From an uncultured Opitutia bacterium (GTDB lineage Bacteria > Verrucomicrobiota > Verrucomicrobiia > Opitutales > Opitutaceae), in assembly GCA_937952235.1 (NCBI GenBank), contig CALFZM010000277.1, positions 1 to 13,205 of the forward strand: a stretch of 13,205 nucleotides of DNA, written 5' to 3'. A program made the position numbers and the translations under genes. Of this stretch, positions 1 to 6,412 are shown piece after piece (within the stretch, counting starts at the first letter, position 1; every line of letters begins with the position of its first letter). The notes beneath the pieces are model-generated. The model did not search any database, was not told where the DNA came from, and saw only the letters and a program-made list of their open reading frames with translations.

Positions 1-7
1 GGGGAGG

Positions 8-33
8 AGTGGCTGGTCAGCCACTACCTTTTT
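8..33 (+). terminator. Probable intrinsic terminator of an off-window gene
   Basis: AGTGGCTG and CAGCCACT form a perfect inverted repeat (8-15 and 18-25). Folded as RNA it gives a 7-bp stem with a GGTC loop, followed on the plus strand by ACCTTTTT. The T-run lies only on the plus-strand 3' side, so it would end a rightward transcript entering from left of the window, not the leftward VOC gene whose stop is at 55. The upstream gene is not visible, so this is an inference from structure alone. Confidence 0.5.
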
Positions 34-54
34 CGCAAGCCGTGACGGTCAGGG

Positions 55-486
55 TCAATAATTGGGCCAGATCCCGGGCGTGACGAGTTCGACCGCGTGC
101 CCATCCGGGTCGCGAAAATAGAGTCTGCGTCCCCCCGCCTCCCAACGCACTTCGCTCTCCACCGCCACACCGCAGCGTTCGAGGCGCCCGCGCCACGCCT
201 CATAGTCCGACGCCGCGATGGCGAAGCCGATGTGGTGGGGGCCGCTCCCGTCATGGGGCGGAATGACGCCCCCCGGGAGGGAAAGCGGTGCGAGGGTCTC
301 CCCGCGCTTGAACAGGAGCAGCACCGAGTGCGGTCCCGCCCGGAAGGCCACGAACCGGCCCGGGCCGGTCCGCATCGGCTCCAGCGCCAGCACGTCGTGG
401 TAAAACCGCGCCGCGACCTCCAGGTCCCCGACATAAAGGATCGACTCCACCACCCCGTTGATCTGCAGGTTCGACGCCGTGGTCAT
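55..486 (-). CDS. VOC (glyoxalase/bleomycin resistance fold) family protein
   Basis: A 143-residue single-domain protein of the vicinal oxygen chelate superfamily, the usual size for a two-module VOC monomer. Residues about 10-30 (VESILYVGDLEVAARFYHDV) match the first beta-alpha unit. HHIGFAI in the middle supplies the usual His at the start of module two, and the end (YFRDPDGHAVELVTPGIW) carries the typical DPDG and the Glu of the metal site. The first-module ligand position is occupied by Ser/Glu instead of the common His, so metal binding is not assured. The ATG at 486 is chosen because homology starts right after it; a longer upstream frame is low-complexity Arg/Ser and overlaps the divergent TPR gene. 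Only 52 bp separate the two divergent genes. Family members include dioxygenases, glyoxalases and antibiotic-resistance proteins; the substrate cannot be read from the sequence. Confidence 0.85.
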   Translation of the reverse strand: MTTASNLQINGVVESILYVGDLEVAARFYHDVLALEPMRTGPGRFVAFRAGPHSVLLLFKRGETLAPLSLPGGVIPPHDGSGPHHIGFAIAASDYEAWRGRLERCGVAVESEVRWEAGGRRLYFRDPDGHAVELVTPGIWPNY

Positions 487-538
487 GGCCTGATCGTACC
501 ATGCACCCAACGCGGCCGGTCGACCGTAATCAGCAGGC

Positions 539-1315
539 ATGCGTCGCGTGCTTTCCAGCCTGCTCCTCTGCTGCCTGCTCGCCGGCCTGGCCGCATCGGC
601 TCGCACGGTCGACGTGCTGCTGCAGGAAGCTTCCGAAGCTGAGGCGCGGCTCGATTCGCGTCGCGCGCTCGACCTGCTTCTCGAAGCCGAACCGCTTCGC
701 CCCGACGATGCGGCGCTGCTGCGACGGATCGCACGGCAGTATTCCAACCTTTCGATCGACCTGGCCGCCGAGCCCGAGCGGCGCCAGGCGGTGGAGCGTG
801 CCCTCGCCTACAGCCAGCGCGCGGTGGAGCTCGATCCTGCGAACGCTGAAGGCGTCCTCTCCCTGGCGGTGTGCCATGGAAAACTCGCGCACTTCGGGAG
901 CGTGCGCGAGAAGGTGGAACGTTCGCGACAGGTCCGTGCCGCCGCCGAACGCGCCCTCGCCCTCGATCCCACCTACGCCTGGGCTCACCACCTGCTCGGT
1001 CGCTGGCACCATGAAGTCAGCCAGCTGGGGACGGTGGCCCGGCTGGTCGTCCGCTGGATCTACGGCGACCTGCCCGGCGCTTCGACCGCCGCGGCCGTAC
1101 ATCATCTCGAATCCGCCGTGCGCCTCGAGCCCGACCAGTTGCAGCACCGGCTCGAACTCGGCTTCGCCTACCTGGCCGACGGAGCTCCCGACAAGGCCCG
1201 CGTGGCTTTTCAGGCCGGCCTCGCCATGCCCTCGCGCGACAAGCACGACGAGCCCGCGAAGGAGCGCGCCCGCGCCGCCCTTGCCGGCTTGCCGGCTCCC
1301 GCCGGCGAAGTCTGA
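539..1315 (+). CDS. Exported TPR protein resembling regulator of microtubule dynamics (RMDN) proteins
   Basis: 258 residues. Residues 1-21 form a signal peptide (MRR, then a Leu-rich core, then ASA before RTVD), so the protein should be exported. The rest is helical repeat: TPR-like units near residues 25-60, 80-103 (YSQRAVELDPANAEG), 125-150 (AERALALDPTYAWAHHLLGRW) and 180-225 (HHLESAVRLEPDQ). HLLGRWHHEVSQL, then a short linker and another TPR unit ending in a lysine/aspartate-rich segment, follows the layout I know from eukaryotic RMDN1-3 (HLLGRW.Y.VS). Bacterial homologues exist but have no settled function; TPR proteins normally act as scaffolds. The start is ATG 539 because the signal peptide begins there; the ribosome site is weak (AGCAGG). 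It is divergent from the VOC gene. Confident in TPR and export, moderately so in the RMDN link. Confidence 0.85.
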   Translation: MRRVLSSLLLCCLLAGLAASARTVDVLLQEASEAEARLDSRRALDLLLEAEPLRPDDAALLRRIARQYSNLSIDLAAEPERRQAVERALAYSQRAVELDPANAEGVLSLAVCHGKLAHFGSVREKVERSRQVRAAAERALALDPTYAWAHHLLGRWHHEVSQLGTVARLVVRWIYGDLPGASTAAAVHHLESAVRLEPDQLQHRLELGFAYLADGAPDKARVAFQAGLAMPSRDKHDEPAKERARAALAGLPAPAGEV

Positions 1316-1391
1316 AACCGACCCTGGCGAAACCCGCCCCCCTCTTGGCGCCGTGCAAGCCTGCACTCGGGGCTCCATCGCTACATAGACG

Positions 1392-1524
1392 CATGCCGTT
1401 GAGGTGGAGCCGCCCGTCTCCAGGCGGCTGACGTGCGACGGACCGGTTCGCAGCGGCCTGCGGACAAGCCGCTCCATCTTTCCGTGCGGCCGTTCCCAGG
1501 GCTGATTTGAAGTCCAACGGCATG
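1392..1524 (+). mobile_element. 133-bp MITE-like palindromic element, copy 1
   Basis: Bounded by perfect 10-bp terminal inverted repeats, CATGCCGTTG (1392-1401) and CAACGGCATG (1515-1524). The core (1403-1478) opens with GGTGGAGC and closes with GCTCCATC, enclosing two stem-loops (about 1409-1428 and 1463-1476) separated by a GC-rich linker. The 3' tail contains GATTTGAAGTCCAAC. Copy 2 at 2950-3082 has the same length and layout in reverse orientation. It lies in the gap between the 3' ends of the TPR gene and the COG3618 amidohydrolase gene, so it would be transcribed from either side and could serve as a folded 3' end. No transposase is encoded; any mobilisation would be in trans. Confidence 0.75.
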
Positions 1525-1607
1525 AGTCCGCTCAGATCCCCGCTCACGGCCAGAGATGCCGGACCGGCGCCTGCCGCAAGCAGCAGGAGCGCACCGTCCC
1601 GGCGGCG

Positions 1608-2456
1608 TCAGATGCCGTAAAAAGCCTCGGCGTTGCGCACGAAGACGCGGTGGAGGTCATCGTCCGAGCAGCCCACAAGCGCGCCCTCCACCGTTTCCAC
1701 CCAGCGAACGTACGCGGTCGCCTGGGAGCTGACGGGCCAGTCGCTGCCGAACATCACGCGCCCCAGGCCGAAACAGTCGATCGCGTGGGCCAGGTAAGGT
1801 CGGAGGTGATCCGGTGTCCAGTTGCGCGGGTCAGCCTCCGTCGTCAATCCGCTCAGCTTGCACCACACATTCTCCCGCTGGGAGAGCGCGCGGAGCTGCC
1901 GCGCCCAAGGTTCGAAACAGCCGTCGCGCACGCCTGGCTTGCCCAGGTGATCGAGGACGAAACGGACTTCCGGGCACTGTTCGACCAATGACACCACCGC
2001 GGGCAATTGACGGTGATAGATGCAGACGTCGAAGGTCAGGCCGTGACGACCCAGTTCACGCACGCCGGCCACGAAATCCGGCTGGAGCGCAAACGCGTCC
2101 TCCTCCTCCTGCAGCAGCCGGCGCACGCCTTTCACGAGCGGGCGGGCCGCCAGTTCCGCCAGCACCTCCGCCACCGCACGGCCGCGCTCGAGCGGCGCCT
2201 GGGCGACGATCCCGGCGAGGCGAGGTTCGTCCGCCGCCAGTTCCGTCACCCAGGCCGCTTCCGCAAGCGATTGTGCCGGCGCACACTCGCATTGGACGAA
2301 AACGAACTTTCCCACGGCCACCTTCCCGATTGCTTCGCGCAACTCCGCCACTCCGTGCCGGTGGTTGAGGGCCGGCACTCCGGCCAGCCAGTCATATCGC
2401 AGGCGGTGCGGGTCCCAGAGGTGCACGTGGGAATCGACGAGAGGAAAGGACGGCAT
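1608..2456 (-). CDS. COG3618 amidohydrolase (fuconolactonase/rhamnonolactonase-like)
   Basis: A 282-residue TIM-barrel metal-dependent hydrolase of the amidohydrolase-2 group. Visible motifs in order: VDSHVHLWDP (H10, H12), FVQCEC (52-58), KGVRRLLQ (109-115), LDHLGKPG (D169, H170), NVWCKLSGL (196-204) and MFGSDWPVS (D239). HLWD, DHLGKP and GSDWP are characteristic of COG3618, whose studied members open sugar lactones such as L-fuconolactone and L-rhamnonolactone, or decarboxylate related ring compounds. There is no signal peptide, so it is expected in the cytoplasm. ATG 2456 is chosen because family homology begins at residue 4 after it; an upstream start at 2603 would add about 49 unconserved residues and nearly abut the divergent gene. 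No sugar dehydrogenase or transporter lies beside it, so the substrate is open. Confidence 0.87.
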   Translation of the reverse strand: MPSFPLVDSHVHLWDPHRLRYDWLAGVPALNHRHGVAELREAIGKVAVGKFVFVQCECAPAQSLAEAAWVTELAADEPRLAGIVAQAPLERGRAVAEVLAELAARPLVKGVRRLLQEEEDAFALQPDFVAGVRELGRHGLTFDVCIYHRQLPAVVSLVEQCPEVRFVLDHLGKPGVRDGCFEPWARQLRALSQRENVWCKLSGLTTEADPRNWTPDHLRPYLAHAIDCFGLGRVMFGSDWPVSSQATAYVRWVETVEGALVGCSDDDLHRVFVRNAEAFYGI

Positions 2457-2605
2457 GGCCCCGGCAGTGAGAGGACCTCGACGGCGAAATCCAAGCTTTC
2501 CGCCGGCAACCTTCCGGACCCGGCGTAATCCGCGGGGAACGTTGGCCAAAGGATGCGCAGCGCCCCCGTGCGAATGTAGATACCCTCGGCGAAAGCTCTC
2601 CACTC

Positions 2606-2839
2606 ATGAAAGCGAATATCGGTTCCTACGATGCCGGCGTTCGATTCGTCGCCGGCTGCACCCTGCTCTTCTTCAGCGTCAACGGCCTGGGCTGGTGGGC
2701 ACTGCTCGGGACAGTGCCGATTCTCACCGCCGCGGTGGGATTCTGCCCGCTGTACTGTCTCCTGCGCGTGAACACCGCTCGCTGGGAGGAGGAGCACGAA
2801 TCCGATCACTCCCATCTCCCACCGCGCCCTTCCGCATAG
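2606..2839 (+). CDS. DUF2892 / YgaP-like small inner-membrane protein
   Basis: 77 residues matching the short membrane domain found at the C-terminus of E. coli YgaP: a start with N-I-G and a G-x-R, then two adjacent transmembrane segments (about 12-29 and 30-48) split by GLGWWALLGTVP, ending in the typical GFCPLY motif and a Leu-x-Val-Asn-Thr stretch. The tail from about residue 58 is charged and polar. In YgaP this domain is joined to a rhodanese domain; here it stands alone, as in many bacteria, and no sulfurtransferase is next to it. The role is unknown, sometimes proposed in sulfur or thiol stress. It is divergent from the COG3618 gene with 149 bp between starts. I see no convincing promoter or Shine-Dalgarno. 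Confidence 0.78.
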   Translation: MKANIGSYDAGVRFVAGCTLLFFSVNGLGWWALLGTVPILTAAVGFCPLYCLLRVNTARWEEEHESDHSHLPPRPSA

Positions 2840-2854
2840 GGCGTCGGGGACGCC
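2840..2854 (+). terminator. Short hairpin directly after the DUF2892 gene
   Basis: GGCGTC and GACGCC pair across a 3-base loop immediately after the stop codon at 2837-2839. There is no T-run, so it is at best a weak terminator or mRNA end stabiliser. Between 2855 and 2949 I see nothing else recognisable. Confidence 0.25.
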
Positions 2855-2949
2855 GACATCGCGGACGTGACAGCGCCGGAAGCCATTTCGTCTGCACGGT
2901 AGCGAAGGACTGCAGCGGCCCAAGGTGGTCACCGCCCGCTCAGCGGTCG

Positions 2950-3082
2950 CATGCAGTTGGACTTCAAATCAGCCATGAAGACGCCCGTACCGAAAGGTGA
3001 AGCGGATTGTCCTCAAACCGCTGCGAACCGGTCCGTCGCACGTCAGCCGCGTGGGGACAGGCGGCTCCACCGCAGCGGCATC
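2950..3082 (-). mobile_element. 133-bp MITE-like palindromic element, copy 2
   Basis: Reverse-orientation copy of the element at 1392-1524, with exactly the same length. Its ends are CATGCAGTTG (2950-2959) and CAGCGGCATC (3073-3082), which are degraded versions of the perfect termini of copy 1. Over the 76-bp core (2996-3071) I count nine differences from copy 1; the central linker of about 30 bp is identical. It ends 8 bp before the ligase stop codon at 3091, so the ligase mRNA would carry it as a structured 3' end. Confidence 0.72.
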
Positions 3083-3090
3083 GTTCCGAC

Positions 3091-5142
3091 TTAGTCGGCG
3101 CGAGGCGCGGCCAACAGGCGCTGCAACCCCGCCTCGTCGAGTTGAGGCACGCCCAGCGCACGGGCGCGATCCCGTTTCGCGCCGGGGTCGGCACCTACCA
3201 CGACGTAGTGGACACCCCGGCTCACGGTCGCGGCCACGCGCCCGCCCGCCGCCTCGATGCGTGCGGTCGCTTCGGCCCGCGACCACGTAGGAAGCGTGCC
3301 GGTGAGCACAAAGACTTTGCCGCTCAGCGGGCCGCCGGCGGCGGCCGCCGCCATGGGCACCACCCCCGCGTCGCCTAGCTCCGCCAGGAGGCGCTGCACC
3401 TTTTCGTCCCGCAGCACCCGCTCTCGCGCCGGCCCATGCTCCGACAGGGCGGCGAGACTCCCGTAACGCTGCGCCAGTTCCTTTGCCGTGACGGCACCGA
3501 CCTGCGGCAGCCCGAGACCGTGGATCACGCGCCACAGTTCCGCGTGCCGACTGCGGTCGATCGCCGCGAGCAGCTGGTCAACCGACCGGACATTGTCACG
3601 AGCCAGCGCCAGAAGATCCGCGCGTTTCAACCGGTACAGGTCCGGCAGGTCGCGTACCCACCCGTGCCCGACGAGCACGCTGATCCAAGCCGGCCCGAGT
3701 CCCGCGATGTCCATCGCCCGCGGCGAGGCGAAGTGCTCGATCCGGCGGCGCAACTGCCCCGGACAGGACTCCCCCGAACACCTTCGGGCGACGACGTCCT
3801 TTTCCCGTACCACCGGCGCGAAACATTCCGGGCACGCGATCGGAAACGCGTAGGGCTTCGCCTCCGGGGGCCGGCGCTCCAGGTCGACGCCCACCAGCCC
3901 CGGAATCACATCGCCCGCCTTTTCCACGTAGACGAGATCGCCGACGCGCACGTCCTTGCGCGCCATGTCGTCGAAGTTGTGCAGCGTGGCCCGCGCCACG
4001 ACCGATCCCCCCAGCCGCACCGGCGCCAGTTCCGCCACCGGCGTCAGCACGCCCGTCCGTCCGACCTGGATCGTGATGGCGCGCACGCGTGTCTCCGCCC
4101 GCTCCGGATCAAACTTGCACGCCATCGCCCAGCGCGGCGCCGCCTCCGCTTCACCCAGCAGCCGTTGCTCCGCGAACAGGTTGAGTTTCACCACCGCACC
4201 ATCGGTCGGATACGGCGCTTCGGCCCGTTCCTCCCGCACGCGGCCCACCGCACCCTCCACCGCGTCCCAGCCCCGGGCCGCCCGCTGCGCCGGCACGCCC
4301 GGGAGGCCCCATTGTCCCAGCGCGGCCTGCAGGTCGCGCTGCGACGCCGGTCCAACGCCCGACGGCTCACCGGCCACCAGCGCGAAGCACGCCAGCCGGA
4401 GGCTTCCTCGCACCCCAGGCGCCGGCTCGCGTTGCCGCACGGCGCCCGCAGCCAGGGCGCGCGGACTGGCGTACCGCGGCTCTCCGGCAGCCTCGCGCTC
4501 GTCATTGATCCGCTCGAAGTCCGCCCACGGTACATACAGCTCGCCGCGAAGCTCGAACCTCGCCGGCCACGGCAGGCGACCCGAGCCTGCAGCCAGCTCC
4601 GCCGGCACGGCCGGGAGTGCCGCGACCGTCGCGGTGATGTCCTCACCCTCCCGCCCGTTGCCGCGGGTCGCCGCGCGTACCAGGCGGCCCGCCTCGTAGA
4701 CGAGGCTGACGGCGAGGCCGTCGAGCTTCGGCTCGACGACGTACTCAATCTCCTCGCGCCCCAGCGCCTGCACCATCCGGCGGTGAAAGGCCTCCCGCTC
4801 CTCCCGCGTGTGGGCCTTGGCCAGGCTGAGCATCGGCGCGCCATGCCGGACCGGCGGCAGCCGCCCCGTCCGGTCGTCGCCGAACGCCGGCAGCGGCGCG
4901 AGCGCCCGCGCGGCGGCAGGATCGCGGGCCTCGAGCGCAGCCAGCTCCCGCCGCAGCCGGTCGTAAGCATCGTCCGAAATCACCGGCGCAAGGTCGCGGT
5001 GATAGCGCTCGTCGTGCCGCGCGATCTCGGCCCGGAGGGCCGCGATCCGCTGCGGCAGGGAAACGGGATCGTAGTCGGCCGCCCGGGCTGGAGACGTGCC
5101 TAGGCCGGCAATCAGGGCGAACAGGGAAACCAGCGGCTTCAT
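3091..5142 (-). CDS. ligA: NAD-dependent DNA ligase with an N-terminal signal-peptide-like segment
   Basis: 683 residues with all LigA modules. Domain Ia (NMN binding) keeps Y47-H48, D58 and Y60-D61. The adenylation domain carries HGAPMLSL, catalytic Lys139 in EPKLDG, RGNGREGED, ELRGELYVP, YPTDGAVVKLN and a CKFDPE segment. The OB fold shows QVGRTGVLTPVAEL, ATLHNFDD and KAGDVIPGLVGV. A four-cysteine zinc finger (CPEC...CSGESC), AMDIAGLG, helix-hairpin-helix repeats (LGLPQVGAVTA) and a C-terminal BRCT domain (LSGKVFVLTGTL) follow. Catalytically it looks intact: NAD+-driven sealing of DNA nicks. The oddity is residues 1-21, a Lys, then a Leu/Ala-rich core and an ARA-A cleavage-like site, as in exported proteins and in E. 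coli LigB. ATG 5142 is chosen; a TTG three codons upstream is the alternative. Either this is a second, exported ligase, or the housekeeping enzyme with an unusual N-terminus. It is divergent from the next gene. Confidence 0.95.
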   Translation of the reverse strand: MKPLVSLFALIAGLGTSPARAADYDPVSLPQRIAALRAEIARHDERYHRDLAPVISDDAYDRLRRELAALEARDPAAARALAPLPAFGDDRTGRLPPVRHGAPMLSLAKAHTREEREAFHRRMVQALGREEIEYVVEPKLDGLAVSLVYEAGRLVRAATRGNGREGEDITATVAALPAVPAELAAGSGRLPWPARFELRGELYVPWADFERINDEREAAGEPRYASPRALAAGAVRQREPAPGVRGSLRLACFALVAGEPSGVGPASQRDLQAALGQWGLPGVPAQRAARGWDAVEGAVGRVREERAEAPYPTDGAVVKLNLFAEQRLLGEAEAAPRWAMACKFDPERAETRVRAITIQVGRTGVLTPVAELAPVRLGGSVVARATLHNFDDMARKDVRVGDLVYVEKAGDVIPGLVGVDLERRPPEAKPYAFPIACPECFAPVVREKDVVARRCSGESCPGQLRRRIEHFASPRAMDIAGLGPAWISVLVGHGWVRDLPDLYRLKRADLLALARDNVRSVDQLLAAIDRSRHAELWRVIHGLGLPQVGAVTAKELAQRYGSLAALSEHGPARERVLRDEKVQRLLAELGDAGVVPMAAAAAGGPLSGKVFVLTGTLPTWSRAEATARIEAAGGRVAATVSRGVHYVVVGADPGAKRDRARALGVPQLDEAGLQRLLAAPRAD

Positions 5143-5293
5143 GGCCCGCAAAGGCAGCCGGCCGCTCGCGGCGGTGCGAGGCCCGCGCGACCCCGATTCG
5201 CGGCGGCCGACCTACCGCGAACCGGGCATTGCCAATGGCCGCGGACCGGCCTCGATGACGGTTCCGACCCGCACCCTTCCCACCCGTCGCCCC

Positions 5294-6382
5294 ATGCTCC
5301 GTCGCGTCCTGCCCCTTGTCCTTGGCCTGTCGTTCCCTGGTCTCCGTGCGGCTGATACGCCGGGCTTCGTGGAACTGCCGAAGATCGACGTGCATTCCCA
5401 TATTTTCGAGGACGTGCCGGCCATCCACGAGCTGCTGCGCCGAATCAACCTGCGCACGGTCAACGTCTGCAACAACGGCACCGATGCGCACCTCGGGCGC
5501 ATGCACGACCTCGCGGTGGAGCTCTATCGCCGGCATCCGACGCTTTACCCGTTTTCGTCGACGTTCGATCTCCGCCGTCGCGACGAGCCCGGCTATGCGG
5601 CGGAGGTCATCCGGTTTCTCGACCGCACCTTTGCCCAGGGCGCGGTGGGCGTGAAGATCTGGAAGGAGGTGGGGATCGACATCAAGGACCGCGACGGGCG
5701 GTTCATCCTGCCCGACGATCCGCGTTTCGATCCGATCTACGCGCACCTGGCCCGCCGCGGCATCCCGCTGCATGCGCACCTCGCCGAGCCGATCGACGCC
5801 TGGCGTCCGCTCGACCCGGACAGCAACCACTACAGCTATTACTCGTCCAACCCCCAGTGGCACCTGTACGGAAAGTCCGAATACCCGAGCCACGCCGACA
5901 TCATCGCCGCGCGCGACCACATCCTGCGCAAGCATCCCACGCTCGTCGTGCTCGGCGCCCACCTGGGCAGCCTCGAGCACGACCTCGAGGGGATTGCCGA
6001 GCGGCTCGACCGGTACCCGAACTTCCACATCGAGGTGGCCGCCCGGACGCGCAACCTCACGCGCCACCCCGCGGCGAAGGTCCGCGCGCTGTTCCTGAAG
6101 TATCCCGACCGCATCCTCTATGGCCTCGACGTCTCCTGGAAACCCTACCTGCGCGCGACGCCACCGACGCCGCAGCAGCGCGAAGGTCACGTCCGGATGC
6201 TGGAGCTCCGCTACCGGGCGGACTACGACTACTACGCCGGCCGCGGGAAGGTCACCCACAGCAACCGCGAGGTCGAGGCGTTGAACCTGCCGCGCGACGT
6301 GCTGGAGAAGTTCTACGCCGGCAATGCCCGGCGACTCTTCAAACTCGACGCCGCGTGGGCCGGGCCGCGCCCGGCGCAATAA
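5294..6382 (+). CDS. Exported amidohydrolase-2 family hydrolase
   Basis: 362 residues. Residues 1-19 (MLRR, hydrophobic core, GLRA) form a signal peptide, so it should be periplasmic or secreted. The remainder is a TIM-barrel amidohydrolase-2 domain: IDVHSHIFED (H34, H36), GVKIWKEVG (K121), IPLHAHLAEP (H160, H162), VVLGAHLGSLEHD (H223) and YGLDVSWKP (D279). These are the expected metal-site positions (HxH, mid-barrel His, late Asp). COG2159-type enzymes include decarboxylases and hydrolases of aromatic and lactone substrates; which applies here is not readable. Residues 170-195 are rich in Tyr, Ser and Asn and may line the active site. ATG 5294 gives a clean signal peptide; an ATG at 5255 would add 13 residues. 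The intergenic region shared with the divergent ligase is 151 bp. Confidence 0.82.
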   Translation: MLRRVLPLVLGLSFPGLRAADTPGFVELPKIDVHSHIFEDVPAIHELLRRINLRTVNVCNNGTDAHLGRMHDLAVELYRRHPTLYPFSSTFDLRRRDEPGYAAEVIRFLDRTFAQGAVGVKIWKEVGIDIKDRDGRFILPDDPRFDPIYAHLARRGIPLHAHLAEPIDAWRPLDPDSNHYSYYSSNPQWHLYGKSEYPSHADIIAARDHILRKHPTLVVLGAHLGSLEHDLEGIAERLDRYPNFHIEVAARTRNLTRHPAAKVRALFLKYPDRILYGLDVSWKPYLRATPPTPQQREGHVRMLELRYRADYDYYAGRGKVTHSNREVEALNLPRDVLEKFYAGNARRLFKLDAAWAGPRPAQ

Positions 6383-6393
6383 GCTCGCCCGGC

Positions 6394-6411
6394 GCCCCGA
6401 AGCGGCGGGGC
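6394..6411. terminator. GC-rich hairpin in the 30-bp convergent gap
   Basis: GCCCCG (6394-6399) and CGGGGC (6406-6411) form a perfect 6-bp stem with a 6-base loop. It sits between the stop of the exported amidohydrolase (6382) and the stop of the Nramp-like gene (6413-6415), so it could block transcription from both sides. There is no T-run on either strand, hence the modest confidence. Confidence 0.4.
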
Positions 6412-6412
6412 T

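Noticed and set aside
1525..1607. Signal-peptide-like reading directly after the COG3618 stop on the minus strand (ALLLLAAGAGPASLA)
   Set aside because: It has no convincing start or ribosome site and runs straight into the 133-bp element; likely GC-driven chance.
2246..2932. A minus-strand frame with a signal-like stretch (GFVLLLPASGVHAQ)
   Set aside because: That stretch is antisense to the DUF2892 gene, and the rest runs through the COG3618 gene out of frame. No homology is visible.
3436..5103. A 555-codon open frame antisense to the ligase
   Set aside because: Arg/His/Pro-rich shadow frame; the ligase on the other strand has unambiguous motifs over its whole length.
4745..6379. A 544-codon open frame on the minus strand
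   Set aside because: Antisense to the exported amidohydrolase, then out of frame with the ligase; no domain visible.
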